DNA of 64,000 nucleotides from QHXM01 sp032160165 (GCA_032160165.1 JAVHWA010000023.1:1-64000), one strand, 5' to 3'; numbered from the stretch's first letter, positions 26,158 to 35,380 are shown. Notes: generated by a model not told the origin, from the letters alone. Translations and numbers: made by a program.

Positions 26158-27784
26158 AGTAGTCGTAGTCTTCGCCGCCCGGCATCGGAGGCGGGCCTTT
26201 CTTTGGTTCAGGGGCGTCCGCCACCGCCGCTTCTGTTGTCAACATCAAGCCCGCTATCGATGCGGCATTCTGCAACGCAGTACGTACCACTTTGGTCGGA
26301 TCGATGATCCCCGCCGCCACCAGGTCTTCATATTCTCCCGTGGCCGCGTTGAGACCCTTCGAGCCTTTCAACTCCTCGACTTTGCCGAGGACGACCGCGC
26401 CCTCCAATCCAGCATTCTCTGCAATGCGGCGTAAGGGTTCCTCCAAAGCGCGATGAACGATCTTGATTCCCGTTCGCACGTCCTCGTCGTCCGTTTTCAA
26501 ATTCTCGAGCGCTCGTGCAGCTCGCAGTAGAGCAACACCGCCACCCGGCACTATGCCTTCCTGCGCCGCAGCTTTTGTCGCGTTCAGCGCATCTTCGACG
26601 CGCATCTTGATCTCTTTCATTGCGATCTCAGTCGCCGCACCAACCTTTACGACTGCGACGCCTCCGGCAAGCTTTGCCAGACGCTCCTGCAATTTCTCTC
26701 GATCGTATTCAGACTTGGTATCTTCAATCTGAGCGCGAATCGCAGCGACGCGTCCCTGGATCGCCTTTGAATCGCCCTTCCCTTCTATGACGGTGGTGGC
26801 GTCCTTGTCGACTATTACGCGAGTGGCCGAACCGAGGTCGGTCAGCTCCACGTTCTCGAGCTTGATGCCAAGGTCTTCGGTTATGACTCGGCCGCCGGTC
26901 AGGACCGCAAGATCTTCCAGGATCGCCTTGCGCCGATCGCCGAAGGCCGGCGCTTTGACGGCGCAAACCTTAATAGTGCCGCGCAGGCGATTCACCACCA
27001 GGGTGGCCAAGGCGTCGCCATCTACATCTTCCGCAATTATCAAGAGCGAGCGACCCTGCTGAGCGACTTGTTCGAGCACCGGCAGCAGATCGCGCATCGC
27101 AGAAATTTTCTTTTCATGCACCAGGATATACGGCTCGTCGAGCACGGCTTCCATCCGGTCCGGATTGGTGACGAAGTATGGCGATAGATACCCGCGATCA
27201 AACTGCATACCTTCGACGATGTCGAGTTCGGTCTGAAGCGTCTTCGATTCTTCGACCGTGACGACTCCGTCCTTACCGACCTTCTCCATCGCCTCGGATA
27301 TCAGTTGTCCTATGGCCCGATCATTGTTCGCCGATACACTAGCGACATTGGCGAGGTCTTCTTTGCTCTTTACCTTCTTCGACATCCGTTTGAGTTCTGC
27401 CACGGCGGCTTCGGTGGCCATCTGGATGCCTCGCTGAAGGGACATCGGGTTCGCGCCGGCGGTTACGTTCTTAACTCCTTCACGAAATATCGCCTGCGCG
27501 AGCACGGTCGCCGTGGTTGTGCCGTCACCAGCCGTGTCGTTTGTTTTTGTGGCAACCTCGCGCACCATCTGCGCGCCCATGTTTTGATACTTGTCCGGCA
27601 GGTCGATCTCTTTGGCGACAGTCACTCCATCTTTAGTGATAACTGGCGACCCATATTTCTTGCCGAGCACCACGTTGCGACCCTTCGGACCTAAGGTGAC
27701 CCGGACGGCATTGGCGAGAATGTTGACGCCCTCGAGCATCGCGCTTCGCGCCTCTTCTCTAAACTTCAGTTGTTTGGCTGCCAC
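26156..27784 (-). CDS. groL: Chaperonin GroEL
   Basis: The 542-residue protein is a full-length group I chaperonin: NILANAVRVTLGPKGRNVVL, GVTVAKEI, NDTAGDGTTTATVLAQ (ATP-binding aspartate), GANPMSLQRGI, VEEGIVPGGG-type sequence (EGIVPGGGVALLRA) and VLTTEAAVA-type sequence near the end. It forms the double-ring folding chamber with GroES, whose gene is not adjacent. The C-terminal tail is PEPKKGPPPMPGGEDYDY rather than the usual Gly-Gly-Met repeats. It is the last gene of a minus-strand stress cluster. Its stop codon lies in word array W7. Confidence 0.95.
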   Translation of the reverse strand: MAAKQLKFREEARSAMLEGVNILANAVRVTLGPKGRNVVLGKKYGSPVITKDGVTVAKEIDLPDKYQNMGAQMVREVATKTNDTAGDGTTTATVLAQAIFREGVKNVTAGANPMSLQRGIQMATEAAVAELKRMSKKVKSKEDLANVASVSANNDRAIGQLISEAMEKVGKDGVVTVEESKTLQTELDIVEGMQFDRGYLSPYFVTNPDRMEAVLDEPYILVHEKKISAMRDLLPVLEQVAQQGRSLLIIAEDVDGDALATLVVNRLRGTIKVCAVKAPAFGDRRKAILEDLAVLTGGRVITEDLGIKLENVELTDLGSATRVIVDKDATTVIEGKGDSKAIQGRVAAIRAQIEDTKSEYDREKLQERLAKLAGGVAVVKVGAATEIAMKEIKMRVEDALNATKAAAQEGIVPGGGVALLRAARALENLKTDDEDVRTGIKIVHRALEEPLRRIAENAGLEGAVVLGKVEELKGSKGLNAATGEYEDLVAAGIIDPTKVVRTALQNAASIAGLMLTTEAAVADAPEPKKGPPPMPGGEDYDY

Positions 27785-27820
27785 TTTGTCTTCTCCTGGA
27801 TGTACATTTCGACCGTCGGC

Positions 27821-28264
27821 TTAGTTTTTGGATGATTGCAAGTCGTAGTAGGCCCTCACCACAACCCGGCACGTGCCTTTGAGTTCAGTCTGCTTACCAC
27901 GAACAACGATAAGTTCCTTGTCGAAGTCGCATGATTTCCGATCCTTAAAAGAAAGTTCCACTCTCATCTTTGATTTGTCGTCAGCAATGGCATCAGCGGT
28001 GGCAATTACCGAATATTCACAGCCAAGGTCCTTAGGGCAAGACTCTCTAAAGCCGAAGACGCCTCCATCAAATCGATCGTCTGGCATCCTTCGCTGATTC
28101 GATACGACCGGAACTTTGAGCTTATGGAAATATTTGTCCTTTCCAACCGTTATCTCGACGATTACAACTCCCGTAGGCTGAGCGAAGCTCACAGCATAAA
28201 CTTTCCCCGCACCGCCAATAAGCGCCAGCGCAATTATTGCCAATAAACAAAGCGACCTCTTCAT
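27821..28264 (-). CDS. Small secreted protein of unknown function
   Basis: The 147-residue protein has a clear signal peptide (KRSLCLLAIIALALIGGAGKVYA, cleaved before VSFAQ). The mature part is rich in beta strands and holds three cysteines (ESCPKDLGC, KSCDFD, TCRV) that could form a disulfide. No family is recognised. It lies between grpE and groEL on the same strand, five bases after grpE and 36 bp before groEL, so it is probably transcribed with the heat-shock cluster. A periplasmic stress role is possible, but this is position only. Confidence 0.7.
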   Translation of the reverse strand: MKRSLCLLAIIALALIGGAGKVYAVSFAQPTGVVIVEITVGKDKYFHKLKVPVVSNQRRMPDDRFDGGVFGFRESCPKDLGCEYSVIATADAIADDKSKMRVELSFKDRKSCDFDKELIVVRGKQTELKGTCRVVVRAYYDLQSSKN

Positions 28265-28269
28265 TCAAG

Positions 28270-28992
28270 TTACGCTTGGGTAGCCTTCTCTCCAGCGGCT
28301 TTCGCTCGTCCCACCTGGACACGCGCCGGTCTTATCAATCGCTCACCCATTCGGTACCCCCGGCCGTACTCTTCCGTCACGACTCCATCGCGATCCGGTT
28401 CGACTTCGATCGTATCCACTGCATCGTGCAGCTCCGGATCGAAAACTTCGCCAACAGCTTTGACGGGCTCGAGGCCAACGACCCCAAGCGCTCGCTCGAA
28501 ACTGCCCAGCGTGCCACGCACACCTTCAAGCAGCGATTCGAACGAGCTGCCCTGGTCCGCCGCGTCAATTGCCCTTTGCAGATTCTCTACCACCGGCAAT
28601 AAGGTCGAGACGAACTCGGTCTTCTCTCGCAACGCGCGGTCGTCGGCGGCACGATTCAGCCGCTGCCTGGTTTCATCTGTTTCGCGTTGCAGCTCGCTGC
28701 GGAGCTGTTCGAAGCGGGACTGCACGTCGGCCACCTTGCGCTCTGCCTCGAGGGTACGCGTTTCGAGCTCTTCGACGAAACTTGGTTTCAGGTTCGGCGC
28801 ATCCTGCGCGGCGCTGTCACCAGTGTCGTTATTCACATCGTCGCCCGACATATTAAAGCGGCGGCGATCTGTCACCCGAATCTCATCGTTAGAAGCTGGC
28901 TCGGCCACTTCCGGACGCGACTCTTCGGTCGCGTTACTCTCTCGCATACGACGTCTTCTGTTCTCCCTACGAAAAGTTACCATATGGCTCAC
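28270..28992 (-). CDS. grpE: Nucleotide exchange factor GrpE
   Basis: The 240-residue protein has a long N-terminal coiled coil (about residues 70-130) and the GrpE head: LPVVENLQRAIDAA, LLEGVRGTLGSFERALGVVGLEPV, FDPELHDAV, VEEYGRGY-type (VTEEYGRGYRMGERLIRPARVQV). It releases ADP from DnaK; dnaK and dnaJ are not in this window. GTG 28992 overlaps the clpB stop by four bases (GTGA); ATG 28983 is an alternative three codons in. The N-terminal 50 residues are unusually acidic and long. Confidence 0.93.
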   Translation of the reverse strand: MSHMVTFRRENRRRRMRESNATEESRPEVAEPASNDEIRVTDRRRFNMSGDDVNNDTGDSAAQDAPNLKPSFVEELETRTLEAERKVADVQSRFEQLRSELQRETDETRQRLNRAADDRALREKTEFVSTLLPVVENLQRAIDAADQGSSFESLLEGVRGTLGSFERALGVVGLEPVKAVGEVFDPELHDAVDTIEVEPDRDGVVTEEYGRGYRMGERLIRPARVQVGRAKAAGEKATQA

Positions 28993-31583
28993 GCTGCCGC
29001 GGCGGCGGCCTCTGTTTTGAACGTCATCTGATCGCCGTCGGCAGAAACTGTGATTGTCTGTCCCGGCGTGATCTCACCGCGTAAAAGTTTGACGGCGAGG
29101 GGATTTTGTACAAGCGTTTGAATCGCGCGCCTGAGCGGCCGCGCCCCATACTGCGGATCATAACCCTCGCGCGCGAGAAGTGCTCGCGCCGGATCGTCTA
29201 AAACGAGGGTGATGCCCCTATCGCTCAGCATCTGACGCAGCCGCTCGAGCTGCACATCGATAATCTGAACAATCTGTTCACGAGATAGCTGATGAAAGAT
29301 GACTATGTCATCAATGCGATTCAGAAACTCGGGCTTGAAATGAATTCTCAGCTCCTGGGTCACCGCCTCGCGGACCTGTTTCTCGTCGCCTTCGGCCGCC
29401 TGTATCTCGCGCGAGCCAAGGTTCGAGGTCATGATCAAAACCGTGTTCTTGAAATCGACGGTGCGGCCTTTCGAGTCCGTCAGTCGCCCGTCATCAAGGA
29501 TCTGCAGCAGGACATTGAAGACGTCCGGGTGCGCCTTCTCGATTTCATCGAATAAGATCACAGCATAGGGACGCCGTCTAACAGCTTCCGTAAGTTGGCC
29601 ACCTTCTTCGAAGCCCACATAACCGGGAGGCGCTCCGATCATTCGCGCGACCGCGTGCTTTTCCATGTATTCCGACATGTCCAGCCTGATCATCGCGCGC
29701 TCGTCGTCGAAGAGAAACTCAGCGAGTGCGCGCGCAGTCTCGGTTTTGCCGACGCCGGTCGGTCCAAGAAAGATGAATGAGCCAACCGGCCGATTCGGGT
29801 CCTGCAATCCGGCCCGCGCGCGACGGACTGCATTCGCCACCGCGAGCAAGGCCTCATCCTGCCCGATCACTCGGTCCCGAAGGCGGTCTTCCATGGTGAC
29901 CAGTTTATGCATCTCGCCCTCGAGCATTTTCGAGACAGGTACGCCGGTCCATTTCGCCACCACTTCGGCCACGTCTTCTTCGTCAACCTCTTCCTTGAGC
30001 ATGACGCCGTCTCGTTGAAGCTCCGCCAGCTTTGCCTGTTCGGTTGCGAGTTTCTGTTCGAGTTCAGGAATCTTCCCGTATTGCAACTCCGCGGCGCGAG
30101 CAAGGTCGCCGGCGTTACGCGCCTGGTCCAACTGCAACCGAAGTTGCTCGAGCTCGTTCTTGGCCGCGCGCATCTTTTCGATCTCTTCCTTTTCGGATTG
30201 CCACTTGGCCTTCATACCGGAAGAGAGCTCCTTAAGATCGGCGATCCGTTGCTCGATATCCTTGAGCCTGGCGAGCGATCGCTCGTCTTCCTCACGAGAG
30301 AGCGCCTGGCGCTCGATCTCCAGTTGAAGGATCTCACGTTCCAACTGGTCTATCTCCTGCGGAAGCGAATCGATCTCGATACGCAAACGAGACGCGGCCT
30401 CGTCAATCAAATCAATCGCCTTGTCCGGCAGGAAGCGGTCCGTGATATAGCGATTCGACAAAGTTGCTGCCGCGACGATCGCCGAGTCTTTGATTCGAAC
30501 GCCGTGATGGACCTCATAACGTTCCTTCAGGCCGCGCAGGATGGCGATAGTGTCTTCCACACTCGGCTCGCCTACGTAAACCTGTTGGAAGCGACGCTCG
30601 AGCGCGGGGTCCTTCTCTATATATTTCTTGTATTCGTTGAGTGTGGTAGCTCCTACACAACGCAACTCTCCCCTGGCAAGCGCCGGCTTCAACATGTTCG
30701 AAGCATCGATCGCCCCTTCACCCGCTCCGGCACCCACCAGCGTATGAAGCTCATCGATAAAAAGCACTATCTGGCCCTGCGCGTTTTCGATCTCCTTCAA
30801 TACTGCTTTCAAGCGATCTTCAAACTCCCCCCGGTACTTCGCACCCGCGAGCATTGAACCCAGGTCCAAACCAACCAGGCGTTTGTTTCGCAGCGTCTCG
30901 GGGACGTCGCCGGAAATGATTCGCTGTGCGAGACCTTCGACAATGGCTGTCTTGCCGACTCCGGGTTCTCCTATCAACACCGGGTTGTTTTTGGTGCGAC
31001 GGGAGAGGACCTGAATCGTGCGACGAATCTCGTCGTCTCGTCCGATGACGGGGTCCAGCTTGCCCTTGCGAGCGAGTTCTGTGAGGTCCTTGGCGTACTT
31101 CGAGAGGGCCTGGTAATTTGCTTCGGCGTTCTGGTCGGTGACGCGCACCCCTCCGCGCGTCTGCTCTATGACCTTCAGCAGGTCGTCATGCTTAACGCCA
31201 TGCTGGCGCAAAATCTTTCCAGCCTGACCATCCTTTTCATCGGCAATCGCCAGAAGCAGATGCTCGGTCGAGATGTACTCGTCCTGCATCTCCTTCGCCT
31301 GTTTTTCTGAGGCGGTGAAAACCTGGCTGAGACGCGGGCTGAAATATTGCTGGCCGCCCTGAACTCGCGGAAGGCGAGCGATGGTAGCCTGGACGTCGTT
31401 CAGCACGACCTGCACGTTCGCTCCCAGCTTGCCCAGGACAGGACGTACAGTTCCTTCCGGCTGCTCGAGCATCGCGAAGAGCACGTGCTCTGGTTCAACC
31501 TGTTGATTTTGATTGCGCTCGGCTACTTCTATAGCCGACTGAATGGCTTCCTGGCCGCGTAGTGTAAATTTATCTAAACGCAT
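28989..31583 (-). CDS. clpB: Disaggregase ClpB
   Basis: The 864-residue protein has the complete ClpB architecture: N-domain (KFTLRGQEAIQSAIEVAERN), D1 Walker A GEPGVGKTAIVEG and LFIDELHTLVGAGAGEGA, the long M-domain coiled coil (about 400-525, LSREEDERSLARLKDIEQRI), D2 Walker A GPTGVGKTETARALAE and SEYMEKHAVARMIGAPPGYVG. It rescues aggregated proteins with DnaK, DnaJ and GrpE. No ClpP loop is present, as expected. It ends with an alanine run. grpE overlaps its stop and hsp20 lies 143 bp upstream. Confidence 0.96.
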   Translation of the reverse strand: MRLDKFTLRGQEAIQSAIEVAERNQNQQVEPEHVLFAMLEQPEGTVRPVLGKLGANVQVVLNDVQATIARLPRVQGGQQYFSPRLSQVFTASEKQAKEMQDEYISTEHLLLAIADEKDGQAGKILRQHGVKHDDLLKVIEQTRGGVRVTDQNAEANYQALSKYAKDLTELARKGKLDPVIGRDDEIRRTIQVLSRRTKNNPVLIGEPGVGKTAIVEGLAQRIISGDVPETLRNKRLVGLDLGSMLAGAKYRGEFEDRLKAVLKEIENAQGQIVLFIDELHTLVGAGAGEGAIDASNMLKPALARGELRCVGATTLNEYKKYIEKDPALERRFQQVYVGEPSVEDTIAILRGLKERYEVHHGVRIKDSAIVAAATLSNRYITDRFLPDKAIDLIDEAASRLRIEIDSLPQEIDQLEREILQLEIERQALSREEDERSLARLKDIEQRIADLKELSSGMKAKWQSEKEEIEKMRAAKNELEQLRLQLDQARNAGDLARAAELQYGKIPELEQKLATEQAKLAELQRDGVMLKEEVDEEDVAEVVAKWTGVPVSKMLEGEMHKLVTMEDRLRDRVIGQDEALLAVANAVRRARAGLQDPNRPVGSFIFLGPTGVGKTETARALAEFLFDDERAMIRLDMSEYMEKHAVARMIGAPPGYVGFEEGGQLTEAVRRRPYAVILFDEIEKAHPDVFNVLLQILDDGRLTDSKGRTVDFKNTVLIMTSNLGSREIQAAEGDEKQVREAVTQELRIHFKPEFLNRIDDIVIFHQLSREQIVQIIDVQLERLRQMLSDRGITLVLDDPARALLAREGYDPQYGARPLRRAIQTLVQNPLAVKLLRGEITPGQTITVSADGDQMTFKTEAAAAAA

Positions 31584-31630
31584 TTGTCGTTGTCTGAATC
31601 GTAACAGGTGATCGCGGGATTGTGGAGCGC

Positions 31631-31699
31631 GAGATTCGAATCGCGGAGTCTCAACTCATCACAAGGACGAGAATCAATACTCCGCGATCCGAAATTACC
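31631..31699. repeat. Intercistronic inverted repeat between hsp20 and clpB
   Basis: ATTCGAATCGCGGAGT is mirrored by ACTCCGCGATCCGAAAT across a loop of about 30 bases. The hairpin could act as an attenuator or an mRNA-processing signal between hsp20 and clpB. Nothing else is recognisable in the gap of 143 bp. Confidence 0.5.
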
Positions 31700-31726
31700 A
31701 CTTACGACGCTTATCGTTCTTTCGAG

Positions 31727-32257
31727 TTACTTCGCGGAGGCTTTTGCCGCTTTGGTGGCCTCTATCTTCGGAGTTTGCACCTCAGCTTCGATGGCGCGCT
31801 CCGACCTGGCGCTCTCCCCTTTGATTTCGATTCGTCGAGCTTTGATTTCCTCGCGTTTCGGCAGCGTCACACGCAGAACACCATTATGGTACTCGGCAGA
31901 AATGTTCTCGCCCGAGACAGTGGTTGGCAGCGTGAATGACCGGGTAAAGGACCCGTACGATCGCTCGACGCGGTGATAATTATCTGACTCGTCTCTCTTT
32001 TCGAAGCGACGCTCGCCACGCAAAGTGATGACGTTGTTTTCGAACGATAGATCGAAATCCTCGCGGTTCATGCCCGGCAATTCCGCCTCGATCACGATCT
32101 GATCCTTGTTCTCGTAGATGTCCACGGTTGGATTCCATGCCCCGCGTGCGATGCCTTCATCGTCCCCGTAACGGGAAACATTTGTCGAGAAAAGACGATT
32201 AACTTCGTCTTGAAGACTGCGTAGGTCACGGAACGGGTCGTAACGAATGATACTCAT
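31727..32257 (-). CDS. Small heat-shock protein, Hsp20/alpha-crystallin family
   Basis: The 176-residue protein has an alpha-crystallin domain: WNPTVDIYENKDQIVIEAELPGM, VITLRGERRFEK, YGSFTRSFTLP and the C-terminal strand NGVLRVTLPK. It is an ATP-independent holdase that binds unfolding proteins before ClpB/DnaK act. A charged Ala/Lys-rich tail (about 35 residues) follows. GGAAGGAG lies ten bases before the ATG. It is the promoter-proximal gene of the hsp20-clpB-grpE-groEL cluster and has a near-consensus promoter upstream. Confidence 0.93.
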   Translation of the reverse strand: MSIIRYDPFRDLRSLQDEVNRLFSTNVSRYGDDEGIARGAWNPTVDIYENKDQIVIEAELPGMNREDFDLSFENNVITLRGERRFEKRDESDNYHRVERSYGSFTRSFTLPTTVSGENISAEYHNGVLRVTLPKREEIKARRIEIKGESARSERAIEAEVQTPKIEATKAAKASAK

Positions 32258-32351
32258 GATCAGAGTTCTCCTTCCAAAAAGCTATGTTTTCTCGCTCATC
32301 CTGTCAAAATCTGTTCGGGATCATGCGGTCCCGATCTATGAGCGCAGGAGG

Positions 32352-32380
32352 ATAATAAATCTTGAGTCTATCTTTGTCAA
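32352..32380 (-). promoter_or_regulatory. Near-consensus sigma-70-type promoter for the heat-shock cluster
   Basis: On the minus strand TTGACA (32375-32380) and TATTAT (32352-32357) are separated by exactly 17 bp, about 95 bp upstream of the hsp20 ATG. The spacer holds ACTCAAG, half of an imperfect inverted repeat with CTTACAGAGT upstream, a possible repressor site. It does not match the HspR (N7) or CIRCE consensus. Confidence 0.7.
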
Positions 32381-32531
32381 CTCTGTAAGATTTAGATCTC
32401 ATGGGCAGGCGAGAGTTCGGCAAATCCAGTCGGAAGCAGCGGCGTCTATAGAATTTGATTGACTTGGCGTCGGATTTGTCATATCAGCAGGCTGCTTTCA
32501 GATTCTCGAAACCAAAGGCCACCCAAGATCC

Positions 32532-33023
32532 ATGAAAACCTGCCCATCCTGTCAGAGAACTTACCCGGACGACAATCAGAGCAATTGTGCCTATGACGGC
32601 TCACAATTGTCGGCCCCGTACTATCCGCCGCCCGGTCAGTATCAACAACAGCAGTACGCCCCGCCCCCGGGCCAATATCAGCAAGCGCAATACGGCCAGC
32701 CGCCGGGCGCGAATCCTATGGCGCCACCGCCCGGATATCCGCCTCCCGGCTGGCAGGGTGCTCCGCCTCCGGCCTATCAAGCCGGGGCTAGTCCCTATGT
32801 CGCATGTCCGCAGTGCCGCACGCCTGACCCGGAAAAGGTCGGCTTCACGTGGTGGGGCGGAATGATCGGACCTCGCTTGCTCAGCCATGTCAAATGCCGA
32901 TCGTGCGGAAACGCCTACAATGGAAAGACTGGCAACTCCAACACCACGGGGATAGTGGTCTATTCGCTAATCCTGTTCGGTATCGGACTCGCAATTGTTC
33001 TGGTATTTGTTATGGCCAGGTAG
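32532..33023 (+). CDS. Zinc-ribbon, Pro/Gln/Tyr-rich, single-TM protein
   Basis: The 163-residue protein opens with a zinc-ribbon-like MKTCPSCQRTYPDDNQSNC, followed by a low-complexity proline-, glutamine- and tyrosine-rich linker (about 28-90) with PPPGQYQQ repeats. A second cysteine set follows (ACPQCRTPDPEKVGF and VKCRSCGNAYNGKTG), then a C-terminal membrane helix (GIVVYSLILFGIGLAIVLVFVM). It is probably an integral membrane protein with a cytoplasmic metal-binding head. The function is unknown. It starts 174 bp from the divergent heat-shock promoter and converges on cysE with 16 bp between stops. Confidence 0.75.
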   Translation: MKTCPSCQRTYPDDNQSNCAYDGSQLSAPYYPPPGQYQQQQYAPPPGQYQQAQYGQPPGANPMAPPPGYPPPGWQGAPPPAYQAGASPYVACPQCRTPDPEKVGFTWWGGMIGPRLLSHVKCRSCGNAYNGKTGNSNTTGIVVYSLILFGIGLAIVLVFVMAR

Positions 33024-33039
33024 TTGGGGCTGGGCGAGC

Positions 33040-33954
33040 TTACGAGGCGGCTGCCGCGTCGGGAGGGATGATTCGCAAATTCGGCGAGTCCTGGATTACC
33101 CGTGTTCCAGCGGGGACCGAGTGCGTCAACCAGACGTTGCCGCCGATCACGCTGCCGCGACCGATTACGGTTTCCCCGCCGAGGATCGTAGCTCCAGCGT
33201 AGATGACTACGTCATCTTCGATGGTCGGATGTCGTTTGGTATCGCGTACCAGACGGCCGGATGCATCCTTGTCGAACGAGAACGCTCCCAGCGTAACACC
33301 CTGATAGACCTTCACGTTATTGCCGATGATGGCGGTGCCTCCGATCACCACACCGGTGCCATGGTCTATGAAAAAGCGCGAGCCGATTTGTGTCGCGGGA
33401 TGGATGTCTATTCCGGTGCGGTGATGTGCATGCTCGGTCATGATCCGCGGCATCATGGGCACACGCATCTTGTGCAGTTCGTGCGCTAGTCGGTAAACCA
33501 TGACGGCGTAAATGCTGGGGTAGCTGAAAATAATTTCGTCCAGCCCCGTCGCTGCGGGATCACCGTCGTATGCGGCCTGGACGTCGGTCGCCAGTACTTC
33601 ACGAACCAGCGGCAGCGCGCTGAGGAATCTCTCGGCGCACTCCGCTGCCTCGCTCTCGGTTATGTCGCAGGCTTCATCGATCTTGTTTCCCTGATTTATG
33701 GCGCGCTTGATCTGTTCGGTGAGCACCTCGTAGAGCCACGACATTCGCGATTCAACATGGGCCGTAAGAGGATTGCCCGTCAAACCCTGAGCGCCGATAT
33801 AACCGGGGAAAAGCAGTTCGTGAATCGTGACGAGCACGCGAATAATCTCGGCGTGCGATGGCAAAGCCTGACGATCGAGATGGTGAATCTTGATCCCATC
33901 CTTGCCATACGATTCGACGAGGGCCCGGGCCGCCTTATCGATCTTCTCGTTCAT
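33040..33954 (-). CDS. cysE: Serine O-acetyltransferase (CysE/EpsC family)
   Basis: The 304-residue protein has a long alpha-helical N-terminal domain (about 1-170) and a C-terminal left-handed beta-helix built of hexapeptide repeats: IDIHPATQIGSRFFIDHGTGVVIGGTAIIGNNVKVYQGVTLGA is spread over 185-230, with the His-Gly of the acetyl-CoA site. It makes O-acetylserine for cysteine synthesis. The substrate could be serine in cysteine biosynthesis or a related hydroxyl. The next gene upstream on the same strand is a small protein 69 bp away. No cysK neighbour is seen. Confidence 0.88.
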   Translation of the reverse strand: MNEKIDKAARALVESYGKDGIKIHHLDRQALPSHAEIIRVLVTIHELLFPGYIGAQGLTGNPLTAHVESRMSWLYEVLTEQIKRAINQGNKIDEACDITESEAAECAERFLSALPLVREVLATDVQAAYDGDPAATGLDEIIFSYPSIYAVMVYRLAHELHKMRVPMMPRIMTEHAHHRTGIDIHPATQIGSRFFIDHGTGVVIGGTAIIGNNVKVYQGVTLGAFSFDKDASGRLVRDTKRHPTIEDDVVIYAGATILGGETVIGRGSVIGGNVWLTHSVPAGTRVIQDSPNLRIIPPDAAAAS

Positions 33955-34023
33955 AACTCAGGAATCAGCCTCATTCCTCGCGCAGGAGAACCGGCTGATC
34001 ACGTGCTACAAAACCCGTACTCC

Positions 34024-34287
34024 TCATTCAATTTCGATTCCGCGCTCTGCGGCGATTCCTCTTGCCTTAATTATGACATCGTCGTCAACCTCGCCGGCGC
34101 CATCCATCCACGCTGTAATTTCGTCGGTGGGACGCCCCAAAGCAGTCGCCAGTTTCTCGTCGCTGGCATCAAAGCCTCGATCGCGCAGGGCCTTGAGCAA
34201 CGCGAGACCCGCAGCTTGATCTGTGCCACGGTCATCGACGATATTGGTTGATCTTGCTTCACTAGTACCCGTGTTTTGTTCGTTCAT
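34024..34287 (-). CDS. Small conserved-looking hypothetical protein
   Basis: The 87-residue protein is acidic and helical: GLALLKALRDRGFDASDEKLATALGRPTDEITAWMDGAGEVDDDVIIKARGIAAERG. The middle resembles a DNA-binding helix-turn-helix (DEKLATALGRPTDEITAWM), but no family is recognised. It ends 69 bp before cysE on the same strand, so they may share a transcript. The divergent region from 34288 to 34480 separates it from prmC. That region holds a one-sided GTAAATCGTAAATCGTGA repeat near 34452 and no gene. Confidence 0.55.
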   Translation of the reverse strand: MNEQNTGTSEARSTNIVDDRGTDQAAGLALLKALRDRGFDASDEKLATALGRPTDEITAWMDGAGEVDDDVIIKARGIAAERGIEIE

Positions 34288-34480
34288 TTCTCCCCCTCGT
34301 TTTGGCGGCGAACGCTAAGCGGCGCCGGTTGTTGAATTCTTTTGTCGCTTGGCTCGAAACAGATAAACGCGGACGCGCGCCAATGCTGACGCGAGAAAAC
34401 AGGTCGATCTGTTCGGGCTTTATGAACCAGCGTATTATAGAGGGCTGACAGTAAATCGTAAATCGTGAGACCTGGCCGCC

Positions 34481-35353
34481 ATGAGCGAGTACGAGAGTTT
34501 TATCGTGAAAGATCTGATCGCTGAGGCGGCGCGCACCCTGGCCAAAGCGGGAGTGCCTCAAGCGCGCCTTGAAGCCATGTCGTTGATCGGACATATCATC
34601 GGGCACGATCGTACCTATCTACTCACTCATCCCGAAGTTCAACTCGCTCCGTCTGACGTTCAAACTCTTCGTCAAATCGCAGAGCAGCGCGCAGAGGGCA
34701 AGCCCCTGCAGTACATCACTGGCCGGCAGGCATTCTACGGTCTCGATTTCGAGGTGACCGCTGACGTCCTGATCCCGCGTCCCGAGACGGAGCTGCTGGT
34801 CGAGGTCGCGATAGATTTGCTCGAAAGCTCCACTGATCCGCAGGTTGTTTGTGATCTTGGTACTGGCTCTGGGTGCATCGCCGTCTCGATACTTCACGAG
34901 CTCCGGCACGTGCGCGCTGTCGGTATAGATATTTCTTTAAGAGGGCTTGTGGTAGCCGGACGCAACGCCGAAAAGATTTCTACCAGGGAACGATTGGCAT
35001 TTGTCGCGTCCGATTGCTTCACCGCACTCGATCCGCACCGGACAAATTTTGCGATGATCGTGTCCAACCCGCCTTACATAGCGGAGACCGCGATGTCCGG
35101 TCTCCAGCGCGAAGTGCGGGACTATGAGCCGCGTGGCGCGTTGACACCGGGAGGCGACGGCTTGCAGATCATACGCCGGATCCTTGCAGAAGCTCCGCCG
35201 TTCCTGAAAGCTGGGGGAGATCTCTTGATGGAGATAGGATTTGATCAGCGTGAAGCTGTCGAACAGATGATTAAGCCCGAGACGTGGAAGCTGATTGACG
35301 TTCACAAAGACCTGCAGGGAATCCCGCGCGTGATCGCATTGCGAAGAACCTAG
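34481..35353 (+). CDS. prmC: Peptide chain release factor N5-glutamine methyltransferase PrmC
   Basis: The 290-residue protein has an N-terminal helical domain (VKDLIAEAARTLAKAGVPQARLEA), then ITGRQAFYGLDFEVTADVLIPRPETELLVE, motif I VCDLGTGSGCIAVS, and the catalytic SNPPYI (about 200). It methylates the GGQ glutamine of RF1 and RF2 to speed translation termination. ATG 34481 is supported by homology of the first residues. It is convergent with the DUF983 gene (27 bp gap). Confidence 0.93.
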   Translation: MSEYESFIVKDLIAEAARTLAKAGVPQARLEAMSLIGHIIGHDRTYLLTHPEVQLAPSDVQTLRQIAEQRAEGKPLQYITGRQAFYGLDFEVTADVLIPRPETELLVEVAIDLLESSTDPQVVCDLGTGSGCIAVSILHELRHVRAVGIDISLRGLVVAGRNAEKISTRERLAFVASDCFTALDPHRTNFAMIVSNPPYIAETAMSGLQREVRDYEPRGALTPGGDGLQIIRRILAEAPPFLKAGGDLLMEIGFDQREAVEQMIKPETWKLIDVHKDLQGIPRVIALRRT

Positions 35354-35380
35354 GCGCGTAGGTCGGCTAACATCTCCTGG

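Noticed and set aside
29907..30857. Long plus-strand ORF of 316 codons
   Set aside because: It is antisense to clpB, with composition imposed by the strongly conserved coding strand.
32352..32400. HspR (HAIR) operator
   Set aside because: The half-sites are 12 rather than 7 bases apart and one is degenerate.
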